This document shows positions 24,974-34,563 of a stretch of 49,811 bases of DNA, in pieces; positions within the stretch are counted from its first letter, which is position 1, and each line of letters begins with the position of its first letter. Location of the stretch: contig JAGXIH010000015.1 in the NCBI GenBank assembly GCA_024635795.1, forward strand, positions 1 through 49,811, given 5' to 3'. The position numbers were made by a program, and so were the translations under genes. Under the pieces are notes generated by a model. It did no database searches, was not told where the DNA came from, and saw only the letters and a list, made by a program, of their open reading frames with translations. The DNA comes from Salegentibacter sp. (lineage in GTDB: Bacteria > Bacteroidota > Bacteroidia > Flavobacteriales > Flavobacteriaceae).

Positions 24974-27900
24974 ATGTACTACACAAGAAATCTACTTAAA
25001 CAACGCACTGGAGCTTTGCTTTTTATATTGCTTTGGTTCGGTGCTCTTTCAACCGCCTGGTCTCAGGATAATTCGATTACTATTACCGGGACTGTAATTG
25101 ATGACACCGGTCTACCATTACCTGGTGCCACTATACAGGAAATTGGCACAACCAATGGAACAACTACTAATTTTGATGGGGAATTCGAATTAACTGTAAA
25201 TGAAAATTCTCAAATACAGGTTAGTTTTATTGGCTTTACTACGCAAACCTTTGCGGCCACAGGTATGCCAATGAACATTCAACTTTCTACCGATACTGAT
25301 GCTTTAGAAGAGGTTGTGATAATTGGGTATGGTCAATCCCGTCAAAGAGATCTTACCGGGTCTGTTTCGGCAATCGATTTAGACGATATTGAGTCCCAGC
25401 CGGCATCCAACATTGGTGATGCCCTTCAGGGGCGTGCCGCAGGGGTGCAGGTGATTACTTCGGGACAACCCGGAAGTAATCCTACAATCAGGATAAGGGG
25501 TATTGGAACCATCGGAAACAATGATCCTTTAATTGTTGTAGATGGAGTGCCGTTGAACGGAGGCCTTAATCAGGTCAACATGCAGGATGTTGCTTCCATG
25601 CAGGTACTTAAGGATGCATCGGCCACTGCTATTTATGGTTCACGTGGAGCGAACGGGGTGGTAATTATTACGACTAAACGAGGAAAAGCAGGAGTAGGGC
25701 AATTGACTCTTGATATATTCTCAGGCATGCAGGAGCCTACTAATATGATCGACGTCCTGAATGCACAGCAATTTGCACAGCTAAGCAACGAAATGCTGGC
25801 CGCAGGTGGATTTACTACCAATCCGGATTTTGCAGACCCCATCGCCCTTGGGGCAGGGACAGACTGGCTGGATGCGCTTTTCACTACAGGTCATCAAAAT
25901 AATGTCACTCTGGCCTATAGTAATGGAAATGAAAACTCAAATGTATACACCTCGCTGAACGTCTTTGACCAGTCGGGGATAATCATCAACAATAACTACA
26001 AAAGGTATATTTTTCAGTTAAATAGCGATACTGATGTTAACGAGCGCCTTCGGTTTGGAAACTCACTTAAAATAAATCACGATATTAAGGATCAGGGTGA
26101 GATGAACATCACCGGAGCCATACTTTCGCTTCCTACGCAACCTATATACCGTGAGGATGGGGATTTTTCAGGTCCAATTGGTCAGCCAATATATTCCGGA
26201 GATGTTGAGAACCCTATAGGAAAAGCAACTATAGTAGATAACACCACAAAGGGGTATAACCTGCAGGGGAATGTATTTGGAGAACTTGACCTTTTCAGAG
26301 ATTTTACTTTTAAATCCCTATTTGGAGCAGAAGCGAATTTCTGGTATGGAAGAACCTGGAGCCCGGCATACAGCTGGGATTCTGATATAGCGCCTAATGC
26401 TTACCTTTCTGAATCTTCAAATCGAAGCATTACCCTTCTTTGGGATAACACGCTTACTTATAATAAGGAATTTGACAATGGTTCTTCTATAACGGCGGTG
26501 GTTGGAACAAGTGCACAGGAGAATGAATTCAAATTCCTCAGTGGCTCTGTACAAAATTTCCCAAGTGAAGCTACTCAGCAGATCAATAACGGAATTGAAC
26601 TGCCAACCGTGAACGGAAGCGGATCGGAATGGGCTATCTTTTCATACTTCGCCAGGGTTCAGTTTGATTATCTTAATAAGTACTACTTAACCGGAACCGT
26701 TAGAAGAGATGGTTCGTCCAGGTTCGGAGAAGGTAACAAATACGGAACCTTTCCTTCAGCTTCGGCTGCATGGAGAATTGCAGATGAAGACTTTCTTAAA
26801 GACTCCGATAAGATTAACGAGCTTAAATTAAGATTGGGATACGGAATTACCGGAAACCAGGAGATTGGTAATTATGCTTTTGCTTCGGCCTACAACACCA
26901 ACGTGTATAACTTCAACGGTAACTTTGTTACTGCCGCGGTTCCAACTACTTTGCCTAATACTAATGTACAATGGGAATCACAGAAGCAGTACAACATAGG
27001 TATTGATGCTACACTTTTTAACAGGGCTGTAGATCTTAAAGTAGATTTTTACCGAAAGGATACTGAAGACATGCTGGTGCCGCAATCTGTGCCTGTGACT
27101 TCAGGGTACTCAGATATTTATGTGCCTTACATAAATGCGGGAGCGATTAGGAATCAGGGTGTGGAAGCCATAGTCACCACTTACAACTTTGCCAGAGAGG
27201 ATTTCAGCTGGAGCACAGATTACGTGTTCACCTACAATGACAATGAGGTGATCAACATCAACAGTGATACACCGCTTACCACAGGAGGAATTGGGTTAAA
27301 CTACAACCTTGCGCGCATTCAGCCGGGTTATCCGGTAAACGTTTTCTACGGATTTGTTCAGGAGGGAATTTTTCAGAATCAAACTGAAATAGACAATGCT
27401 GCAGTCCAATCTCCGGGAACCAATCCGGCAACGAGTACTGCTCCCGGGGACATCAGATTTAAGGATCTCAATAACGACGGCCGTATTACAGATGATGACC
27501 GTACTTTTATAGGGAACCCAAATCCCGATTTCACTTTCTCTCTCAACAATACCTTCAGATATAAGAATTTTGACCTGAGTGTTTTCTTCCAGGGAGTTTA
27601 TGGTAATGACATCTTTAATGCTAATAGGCTTTACAATGAAAGTATGTCAGTTACCACCAATCAATCTGTGGCTGTGCTTGATCGATGGAAAGGACCAGGA
27701 ACCAGCAATACTATGCCAAGGGCAGTATTTGGTGATCCAAACAACAATACCCGTCCATCTACACGATACATAGAAGATGGTTCTTACCTGAGACTAAGAA
27801 ACGTTAACCTAAGCTATAATTTACCTGTAGAGACCTTTGGAGATAATATGTTCAGTTCTGCAAAGGTTTATCTCGCAGGGCAAAACCTGTTCACGATCTC

Positions 27901-28003
27901 AGACTATTCAGGATTCGATCCTGAAGTAGGACCTAACGGAATTGACAACAACATTTATCCTGTGACCCGCAACTTCACAGTAGGAATTAATCTAGGATTT
28001 TAA
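24974..28003 (+). CDS. susC: SusC/RagA family TonB-linked outer membrane transporter
   Basis: A 1009-residue outer-membrane importer for oligosaccharides. Signal peptide up to about residue 30 (LSTAWSQ). An N-terminal carboxypeptidase-D regulatory-like domain covers about 35-110 (ITGTVIDDTGLPLPGATIQE). The TonB box region EEVVIIGYG is at about 113. The plug domain covers about 120-230 (IGDALQGRAAGVQV, IRIRGIGTIGNNDPLIVVDG, SATAIYGSRGANGVVIITTK). The beta-barrel runs to the C-terminus and ends FTVGINLGF with the terminal Phe. It is the first structural gene of the locus, 9 bp before susD, and works as a SusCD pedal-bin complex with it. Substrate inferred as dextran-type oligosaccharides from the GH66 neighbour. 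Confidence 0.96.
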   Translation: MYYTRNLLKQRTGALLFILLWFGALSTAWSQDNSITITGTVIDDTGLPLPGATIQEIGTTNGTTTNFDGEFELTVNENSQIQVSFIGFTTQTFAATGMPMNIQLSTDTDALEEVVIIGYGQSRQRDLTGSVSAIDLDDIESQPASNIGDALQGRAAGVQVITSGQPGSNPTIRIRGIGTIGNNDPLIVVDGVPLNGGLNQVNMQDVASMQVLKDASATAIYGSRGANGVVIITTKRGKAGVGQLTLDIFSGMQEPTNMIDVLNAQQFAQLSNEMLAAGGFTTNPDFADPIALGAGTDWLDALFTTGHQNNVTLAYSNGNENSNVYTSLNVFDQSGIIINNNYKRYIFQLNSDTDVNERLRFGNSLKINHDIKDQGEMNITGAILSLPTQPIYREDGDFSGPIGQPIYSGDVENPIGKATIVDNTTKGYNLQGNVFGELDLFRDFTFKSLFGAEANFWYGRTWSPAYSWDSDIAPNAYLSESSNRSITLLWDNTLTYNKEFDNGSSITAVVGTSAQENEFKFLSGSVQNFPSEATQQINNGIELPTVNGSGSEWAIFSYFARVQFDYLNKYYLTGTVRRDGSSRFGEGNKYGTFPSASAAWRIADEDFLKDSDKINELKLRLGYGITGNQEIGNYAFASAYNTNVYNFNGNFVTAAVPTTLPNTNVQWESQKQYNIGIDATLFNRAVDLKVDFYRKDTEDMLVPQSVPVTSGYSDIYVPYINAGAIRNQGVEAIVTTYNFAREDFSWSTDYVFTYNDNEVININSDTPLTTGGIGLNYNLARIQPGYPVNVFYGFVQEGIFQNQTEIDNAAVQSPGTNPATSTAPGDIRFKDLNNDGRITDDDRTFIGNPNPDFTFSLNNTFRYKNFDLSVFFQGVYGNDIFNANRLYNESMSVTTNQSVAVLDRWKGPGTSNTMPRAVFGDPNNNTRPSTRYIEDGSYLRLRNVNLSYNLPVETFGDNMFSSAKVYLAGQNLFTISDYSGFDPEVGPNGIDNNIYPVTRNFTVGINLGF

Positions 28004-28012
28004 AATAAAACA

Positions 28013-29488
28013 ATGAAACACTTTAGAATATACCTAATGTCCCTGGTTGCCCTGCTCCTTATGAGCTGTAGTGACAACTTTCTTGACAGGCAGCCCCTGG
28101 ACACCATCAACACTGAAAATTATCCCACAACCGCCGAAGAATTGGTGACTGTGGTTAATGGAGCTTATCAGCCATTACAGTGGCCAAAGCTTTACAATTT
28201 GAGAATGTGGTCTACCGATATTATGGCTGGAAACAGCATAGTAGGTGCCGGGGGAGGATCTGATGGGATTGAAACTCAGGATATGGCCAACTTCGTGACC
28301 TCTACAGATAATGCTGGAGTACTGGATCTCTGGAGAGGACCATGGCCCGGAATCTTGATGACAAATATAGTTCTTGATGCGGCTCCCAAACTTGAAATTA
28401 ACGAGGATATCAGAAACCGAAGCATGGGTGAAGCTCATTTTCTTAGAGCCCATTATTACTTTGTGTTGGCAAGATTCTTTGGAGATATACCTTTGATCAC
28501 TGAACCTCAAAGTGCAGACAGTAATCTTTTCCCGCCACGTGATCCTGTTGCTCAAGTATATGAGCTAATTATCAGTGACCTTAATGCTGCTGCGGAACTT
28601 TTGCCGGAAAAAAGCACTTACGGTTCCGAAAATAAAGGTCGTGCATCAAAAGGAGCTGCTTATGGTTTGCTGGCAAAAGTACACTTAAGCCTTGGAAATT
28701 ATCAGGAAGTAGTCCAGTACACGGAGGAAGTTGAAAGCCTTGGCTATGCTCTGAACGACAATTATGCTGATAATTTTTCTATTACGAATGAAAATTCTGT
28801 AGAATCCCTTTTTGAAGTGCAGTATGCTTCAAACGGAGGCTATGATTTCTGGAGCAATGAAAACCAGGCTTCCTGGGCAAGTCCTTTTATGGGACCAAGA
28901 GGCGCCAATTTTGTGGCCGGTGGTTACGGCTGGAATCAGCCTACAGAAGAATTTGTAAATGCTTATGAAGAAGGAGACGAGCGTAAGGACGCCACCGTAC
29001 TATACGAGGGAGCACCTGAGTTCGACGGAAAGGTTTATGAGAGCCGTTACTCCTTCACCGGTTATAATACGAGAAAGTTTTTAGTCCCATTGAGTCAGGT
29101 TTCTGCCTATGACAACAGCCCTTTGAACTTCCCAATTCTAAGATTTGCCGATGTGCTGCTTATGAAAGCCGAAGCTTTGAATGAGTTGGGACAAACAGAT
29201 CTTGCCGAAAATAACCTGAACCTGGTGCGTAACCGTGCCGGACTTGATGATATCGAAAGTCTGAGTCAGGCCGATTTCAGGAATGCCGTACTGCACGAGC
29301 GCAGAATAGAGCTGGCTTTTGAAGGACAAAGATGGTTTGACCTTATTAGAGTGAACGACGGCGAATACGGCCTTAACTTTCTTAGATCAATTGGCAGGAA
29401 CAATGCTTCCCAAAAGCACTTGTTGTTCCCCATCCCACAGATAGAATTAGACAGGAACCCGAACCTGGTTCAGAATCCCGGTTATTAA
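28013..29488 (+). CDS. susD: SusD/RagB family surface glycan-binding lipoprotein
   Basis: A 491-residue lipoprotein with lipobox LLMSC (Cys19) followed by SDNFLDRQPLDTINTENYP, the usual SusD opening. It has TPR-like helices (MGEAHFLRAHYYFVLARFFGDIPL; KGAAYGLLAKVHLSLGNYQE) and the C-terminal RagB/SusD domain with LRFADVLLMKAEALNELGQ and HERRIELAFEGQRWFDLIR. It ends with the common KHLLFPIPQIELDRNPNLVQNPGY. It caps the SusC barrel and hands over sugar. It follows susC by 9 bp and precedes the SusE-like gene by 3 bp, so translation is likely coupled. Confidence 0.96.
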   Translation: MKHFRIYLMSLVALLLMSCSDNFLDRQPLDTINTENYPTTAEELVTVVNGAYQPLQWPKLYNLRMWSTDIMAGNSIVGAGGGSDGIETQDMANFVTSTDNAGVLDLWRGPWPGILMTNIVLDAAPKLEINEDIRNRSMGEAHFLRAHYYFVLARFFGDIPLITEPQSADSNLFPPRDPVAQVYELIISDLNAAAELLPEKSTYGSENKGRASKGAAYGLLAKVHLSLGNYQEVVQYTEEVESLGYALNDNYADNFSITNENSVESLFEVQYASNGGYDFWSNENQASWASPFMGPRGANFVAGGYGWNQPTEEFVNAYEEGDERKDATVLYEGAPEFDGKVYESRYSFTGYNTRKFLVPLSQVSAYDNSPLNFPILRFADVLLMKAEALNELGQTDLAENNLNLVRNRAGLDDIESLSQADFRNAVLHERRIELAFEGQRWFDLIRVNDGEYGLNFLRSIGRNNASQKHLLFPIPQIELDRNPNLVQNPGY

Positions 29489-29491
29489 AAA

Positions 29492-30973
29492 ATGAGAACT
29501 ATGAATTCAATTTTAAACCTGAAGCGATTTTACGTAATCACGCTCGCCCTGATCCTGGGGATAATGAGCGGCTCCTGTGATACAGACGAGCTGGAAGACC
29601 CTTCCCTCAAAAATGTCGATAATGAACTGGTTCTTGCCGTTTCTGATGAAAATGTGGAGTTGGAAGAACGTTTTATAGGAAACGAACTTGGTTTCACCTG
29701 GTCCAGCGGTACAAACCGCGGCACCGGGGCTGCCATAAAGTATACCCTCGAAATAGATCTTGTGGGTAACGACTTTTCAAATCCTTTACTTACCCTGGTG
29801 GAAGGAGCAAAAAACCAATATCTGGCTTCTATAGATCACGGAACCCTTAATCACAGATTGCTTAATAGCGGACTTGAGGCAGGGAATACCTATGAACTTG
29901 AGGCGAGACTTACTGCAGAAGTGACAGATGACGCTGTAGAAGATCAGGTGGCAAAAAAGACCTTTTCGGTGACTACTTTTAAGCCGGTATCCAGCAGTTT
30001 ATTCATTTTTGGAGATGCAACTCCAAATGGTTGGGATATCTCCAATGCTGTTGAACTCACTGCTGCAAATCAACGCGCCGTGTTTATATATGAAGGAAAA
30101 CTTACTGAAGGTAATTTTAAATTCGCAGTAAACAGAGACGATTGTTTCTGTCAGGATTTCTATAACAAAGATCCTGATAATGACAACGAGATTGTATATA
30201 ACGAAGGCGGAAGCGGGGAAGATATACAGTGGACAATTTCTGAAGAAGGTAAATACAGGTTGAGAGTCGATCTGCTCAACAAAACTATTGAAATTGCCCC
30301 TGTAGAAGACGCGCCTTTCTCAGAATTATTTATTGTAGGAGACGCTACCGAAAGCGGTTGGGATGTTGAAAATCCCGCAGCCTTTACTCAGAGTGAGCTT
30401 GATCCTTTTGTCTTTAATTACGAAGGCAATTTTGCTCCTGGAGAGTTGAAGATATTTGCCGGTCCAATGGGCGACTGGTGTGGCGACTGGTACAGACCAC
30501 AGGTGGATGATAAGGCACTTGAAAATGACGAAGTAGTGCAGGTTGCCGGATGTGAACCCGATAATACCTGGATGGTGACCGAAGAAACTGCGGGTAGATA
30601 TAGAATCAGCCTCAACACAGCTAATAATACCATAAGGTTTACCAAAATTAACCTGCACATTGTTGGTGATGCAGGGCCTAATGGGTGGAATATCAACAAT
30701 CCTGCTCCAATGGATTATGTGAATGGAGATTTCGTGTATGAAGGTCCACTTACAGCAGGAGAACTAAAGTTTTCAAAATACCAGGGAGACTGGTGTGATG
30801 GAGAATGGGTGAATTCTGAAGAGAATGGGCAGGCTATTACAAATACCGAATTCATTACCACTGTAGGTTGTGAAGGACCAGATAATAAATGGATGCTTTC
30901 TGCCGATGATGCCGGGGATTATGAGATCAGGATTAATCTCGATACTGAAACCATGACCATTACCGCCCTCTAA
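29492..30973 (+). CDS. SusE-like surface lipoprotein with three SusE/F glycan-binding modules
   Basis: A 493-residue lipoprotein, lipobox GIMSGSC near residue 29, followed by acidic DTDELED, which fits surface export. Residues 35-170 form the Ig-like SusE N-terminal domain (LGFTWSSGTNRGTGAAIKYTL). Three repeated modules follow, opening FGDATPNGWDI (about 172), VGDATESGWDV (about 286) and VGDAGPNGWNI (about 390). Each contains a GDWCxxxW-like signature or a Cys variant, and closes with an RI-L-T--I strand. Such modules bind alpha-glucan in SusE/SusF. Alternative start: Met4. Co-transcribed with susD (3-bp gap) and the GH66 gene (18-bp gap). Confidence 0.88.
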   Translation: MRTMNSILNLKRFYVITLALILGIMSGSCDTDELEDPSLKNVDNELVLAVSDENVELEERFIGNELGFTWSSGTNRGTGAAIKYTLEIDLVGNDFSNPLLTLVEGAKNQYLASIDHGTLNHRLLNSGLEAGNTYELEARLTAEVTDDAVEDQVAKKTFSVTTFKPVSSSLFIFGDATPNGWDISNAVELTAANQRAVFIYEGKLTEGNFKFAVNRDDCFCQDFYNKDPDNDNEIVYNEGGSGEDIQWTISEEGKYRLRVDLLNKTIEIAPVEDAPFSELFIVGDATESGWDVENPAAFTQSELDPFVFNYEGNFAPGELKIFAGPMGDWCGDWYRPQVDDKALENDEVVQVAGCEPDNTWMVTEETAGRYRISLNTANNTIRFTKINLHIVGDAGPNGWNINNPAPMDYVNGDFVYEGPLTAGELKFSKYQGDWCDGEWVNSEENGQAITNTEFITTVGCEGPDNKWMLSADDAGDYEIRINLDTETMTITAL

Positions 30974-30991
30974 GGCTAAAAAACAAAAAAA

Positions 30992-32737
30992 ATGAAAAGA
31001 AACAGCATATTTTTATTGATGACGCTACTTGTGATGAGCGCCTGTAGCAACGACGATGAAGCACTTCTAAGCCCCATTGACGAAGGGGCGGAAATAAGTT
31101 ACAGCGAGGTCCTTAATTTCAAAAAGGACAAAGCAAAGTACAATCCGGGAGAAGAAGTGAACTTTAGTGTGAATGGAACTCACCAGAATACTACAGTACG
31201 CTATAGCTACCTGGGACAGGTGATAGAAGAGGAGCCTCTTACCGGCACTTCCTGGAGTTGGGAACCACCTTCTGAAGATTTTAGAGGCTACATGGTGGAG
31301 CTTGTGAAAGAAACGAGTGGTGAGGAAACCATAATTGGAACAGTAGCCGTGGATGTGTCTTCAGACTGGACAAAATTCCCGCGCTATGGCTTCCTTTCCA
31401 AATTCGGAAATATTTCCGCTGCTCAAAGGGCCGATGTTCTTAATAATCTAAAGGATTATCACATTAACGGGCTACAGTACTATGACTGGCATTTTGAGCA
31501 TCAAAGACCTCTTCCTCTCGATGAGAATAATGAACCTGCCGAAAGCTGGCTTGATCTTTTTAACAGGGAGATATATTTATCAACTGTTGATGGATATATA
31601 GAGCAGGCGCAGGAGCGCAACATGGCTTCCATGTTTTACAATCTCCTCTTTGGAGCCTGGAAAAAGGATGAAGTGCAGCCGGTACCTTTAGAGTGGTTGA
31701 TGTTTAACGATCGTAACCACAATTCAGTAGATCGTCATATACTTTCCGGTTTTGGAGACATTCAGCTTACAGATCCGGCGAACAAAGAATGGCAGGAGCA
31801 CATTTTTGGAGAAACCGCTACGGTTTATGAGAATCTGGCTTTTGATGGCTGGCACCTTGATCAATTAGGTAACCGCGGTACCGTGTACAACTATGAAGGT
31901 TACAGGATCGACTTAGGAGAGGCATACAAGGATTTCCTTGTTTCTCTTGAAAACCGTTTTCCAGGCAAGAAATTGGCCCTAAATGCGGTTGATCAATATG
32001 AACAGGAGGAGATTCTGGAAGCTCCGGTAGATTTTGCTTACTCAGAGATTTGGAGCAGGTACCAGTATCAGGATCTTGCAAAAGTGATTCTTGAGAATCA
32101 TGAGTATTCCAATGGGGAGCTTAACACGGTCTTGGCGGCTTATATGAACTACAACTCCCAGGATGGAAGCTTCAATACTCCATCTGTTTTAATGACAGAT
32201 GCTGTGATCTTCGCTTTTGGTGGTGCGCATCTCGAACTGGGAGAGCACATGTTATCCAGTGAATATTTCCCTAATGAGAAGTTAGACATGAGCGTAGAAC
32301 TGCGCAGTAATGTGAAAGAGTACTACGATTTCCACACCGCTTACCAGAACCTTTTACGTGACGGCGGAAGCTTCAATTTCCCAGCTGTACAATCTCAGGA
32401 TTCTGATGTAAAACTGAACAACTGGCCTCCGGTTGTTGGACAGGCTGCTGTAGTTGGGAAAGAACTTGAAAACCACCAGGTGCTTCATCTCTTGAATTAT
32501 GATGGTGTTTCTACCCTACAATGGAGGGATGACAGCAAGATCCAAAAGCAGCCTTTGGTAAAAGACAATTTCAGTATCACAATAGAGGCAGCAAGAAGTG
32601 TTTCAAAAGTGTGGTTTGCCTCTCCCGATATTAACGGCGGCGCCTCACAGGAAATCGAATTCAGCCAGGCTGGTAACCAGATCACTCTTGAAGTACCTTA
32701 CCTAAAATTCTGGAGCATGTTAGTGCTCGAATACTAA
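30992..32737 (+). CDS. GH66 glycoside hydrolase (dextranase-type), surface lipoprotein
   Basis: A 581-residue lipoprotein with lipobox LVMSAC followed by SNDDE, typical for outward-facing lipoproteins. An N-terminal Ig-like domain (about 35-130) precedes a (beta/alpha)8 barrel. The barrel contains YGFLSKFGNISAAQRADVL, YHINGLQYYDWHFEHQRP and FDGWHLDQLG with the likely nucleophile Asp290. YSEIWSRY carries the likely acid/base Glu352. In known GH66 enzymes these positions are the Asp/Glu pair about 65 residues apart. A C-terminal beta domain follows (VLHLLNYDG...). GH66 cuts internal alpha-1,6 bonds of dextran; some members make cyclic isomaltooligosaccharides, but the large insert expected for those is not evident. 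It defines the likely substrate of the locus. Confidence 0.9.
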   Translation: MKRNSIFLLMTLLVMSACSNDDEALLSPIDEGAEISYSEVLNFKKDKAKYNPGEEVNFSVNGTHQNTTVRYSYLGQVIEEEPLTGTSWSWEPPSEDFRGYMVELVKETSGEETIIGTVAVDVSSDWTKFPRYGFLSKFGNISAAQRADVLNNLKDYHINGLQYYDWHFEHQRPLPLDENNEPAESWLDLFNREIYLSTVDGYIEQAQERNMASMFYNLLFGAWKKDEVQPVPLEWLMFNDRNHNSVDRHILSGFGDIQLTDPANKEWQEHIFGETATVYENLAFDGWHLDQLGNRGTVYNYEGYRIDLGEAYKDFLVSLENRFPGKKLALNAVDQYEQEEILEAPVDFAYSEIWSRYQYQDLAKVILENHEYSNGELNTVLAAYMNYNSQDGSFNTPSVLMTDAVIFAFGGAHLELGEHMLSSEYFPNEKLDMSVELRSNVKEYYDFHTAYQNLLRDGGSFNFPAVQSQDSDVKLNNWPPVVGQAAVVGKELENHQVLHLLNYDGVSTLQWRDDSKIQKQPLVKDNFSITIEAARSVSKVWFASPDINGGASQEIEFSQAGNQITLEVPYLKFWSMLVLEY

Positions 32738-32755
32738 TCAGGACAAACGAACATC

Positions 32756-34372
32756 ATGAAAAATATCAAAGTCTTATCAACTCTTTTCCTTTTCGTCCTC
32801 GGACTTGCATCCTGCAGTTCTGATGATGATTTCACGGAAGTTTCCCCCGAACCAACAGCCGACTTCTCTTTTGAATCGGTACCCGATAATCCACAACTGG
32901 TAAGCTTTACCAATTCCAGCGTGGATGCCGAAGAATTTGTTTGGAATTTTGGAGATGAATCTGAAGGTTCTACCCAAAAACATCCTACCCATAAATATGA
33001 AGAACCGGGTACTTACAATGTTAATCTTACGGCTGTGAACGGCGATAAGTCTGCAGAAATATCTCAGGAGATCACTGTTTTTGGAATCCCAATGGCAGAT
33101 TTTTCTTATGAGGCCGATGATGAAAATTCCCTGACCATACATTTTGAAAATCTTAGTCAGAATGTAAATACCTTTTCATGGGATTTCGGAGACGGTTCAG
33201 GAACTTCAACCGAGCAGGATCCTACCTACACTTATTCTGAAACTGGAACTTACAGTGTGACTCTTACGGCAACTGGTGATGGAGGTTCTGCTGAAACCAC
33301 TATTCAGGTTGAGGTGACCGATCCTATGCCAGATTATGATAAACTTTACATAGTTGGCGATGCTTCTCCAAGTGGTTGGAACATCAGCTCGCCTGAAGCC
33401 TTCACTCAAAGTGAGGAAGATCCATTTATTTTTACCTATGAAGCTGATCTTAATCCCGGGAATTTCAAAATATCGACTTTTACCGGAGACTGGTGTGATG
33501 GTGAATGGATAAATGCAGCTCAGGCCTCGGCTCCGTTAACTTCTTCAGATTTTATAATCACCCAGGCTTGTGATGGTCCCGATAATCAATGGGTAGTTAC
33601 CGAGGATACGAAAGGAAGATATAAGATAACTGTAGATCTGAACAGCGAAAGCATTTCTTTTGAAGAAGAAGATGTAATCAGCTATTCCAATCTTTATATG
33701 GTGGGAGACGCTACCGAAAGTGGCTGGGATATTGCCACTCCTAAAGCCTTTACCCAAAGTGAGACCGACCCTTCCGTTTTTACTTATGAAGCGAAACTAA
33801 GTCCGGGGAATTTCAAGATATCTACTTATACAGGTGACTGGTGCGATGGTGAATGGCTCAATGCAACTGAAGAAAATCAGGCAATTTCCGGAGCTTCAGA
33901 ATTCATAATTACCCAGGAATGCGATGGTCCCGATAACCAATGGGTGGTAACCGAAGAAACACAGGGACGTTACACTATTACCGTGAATATTGCGGAAAAC
34001 ACTATTTCATTCGAGGAACTAACCCCAGAATTTTCCGAATTATATGCCATTGGAGATGCCAGCCCTAATGGCTGGAACCCGCAGAGCCCTTCGGAAGGTT
34101 TTACTCAAAGTTCAGAAGATCCTTTTGTTTTTACCTATGAGGCTTACCTGAGCCCCGGTGAATTGAAAATATCCACCTTCAAGGGAGAATGGTGTGACGG
34201 GAAGTGGCTTAATGCTTCTGAAGCAGATCAGCCGTTGAGTGATGCGGAATATATCGTGACCACAGCTTGCGACGGTCCCGACAATAAATGGAGAGTAGCC
34301 CCAGAGGCAGAAGGTAATTATCTTATTACGGTAGACCTTTACCATGAAACCATACTTTTCGAAGTTCAGTAA
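32756..34372 (+). CDS. Surface lipoprotein with two PKD domains and three SusE/F modules
   Basis: A 538-residue lipoprotein, lipobox VLGLASC then SSDDDF (acidic surface-export-like signal). Two PKD domains cover about 33-110 (VWNFGDESEGSTQKHPTHKY) and 113-190 (SWDFGDGSGTSTEQDPTYTY). Three SusF-type modules start at about 198 (VGDASPSGWNI), 315 (VGDATESGWDI) and 426 (IGDASPNGWNP). Each has a DWCDGEW- or EWCDGKW-type signature and a CDGPDN(Q/K)W strand. Modules are more alike to each other than to those in the SusE-like protein, suggesting recent internal duplication. It probably binds polymer at the cell surface. Part of the operon, 19 bp after the GH66 gene. Confidence 0.87.
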   Translation: MKNIKVLSTLFLFVLGLASCSSDDDFTEVSPEPTADFSFESVPDNPQLVSFTNSSVDAEEFVWNFGDESEGSTQKHPTHKYEEPGTYNVNLTAVNGDKSAEISQEITVFGIPMADFSYEADDENSLTIHFENLSQNVNTFSWDFGDGSGTSTEQDPTYTYSETGTYSVTLTATGDGGSAETTIQVEVTDPMPDYDKLYIVGDASPSGWNISSPEAFTQSEEDPFIFTYEADLNPGNFKISTFTGDWCDGEWINAAQASAPLTSSDFIITQACDGPDNQWVVTEDTKGRYKITVDLNSESISFEEEDVISYSNLYMVGDATESGWDIATPKAFTQSETDPSVFTYEAKLSPGNFKISTYTGDWCDGEWLNATEENQAISGASEFIITQECDGPDNQWVVTEETQGRYTITVNIAENTISFEELTPEFSELYAIGDASPNGWNPQSPSEGFTQSSEDPFVFTYEAYLSPGELKISTFKGEWCDGKWLNASEADQPLSDAEYIVTTACDGPDNKWRVAPEAEGNYLITVDLYHETILFEVQ

Positions 34373-34393
34373 ATAAAGTGAAATAAAATAATA

Positions 34394-34440
34394 ATTAGCC
34401 TGGGGGCCTTTCAGTGCAAAAAATGAGAGGCCCGGCTAAT
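34394..34440 (+). promoter_or_regulatory. Large intercistronic hairpin
   Basis: ATTAGCC (34394-34400) pairs with GGCTAAT (34434-34440) and GGGCCTTTC with GAGAGGCCC inside, around an A-rich loop. No T run follows. It lies in the 190-bp gap between the PKD/SusF gene and the giant gene, the largest gap in the operon, and could be an attenuator or mRNA-stability element. Confidence 0.55.
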
Positions 34441-34563
34441 CTACTGATGTAATAATGCTAACTAAAACATTCAACTAAAGGTTTTGATAGCTTCCGCTGG
34501 ATTTTCTCAAATAGGATTTTGCTATTGGACTTTTCTTATAAACAACCACCAATACCAATTATT

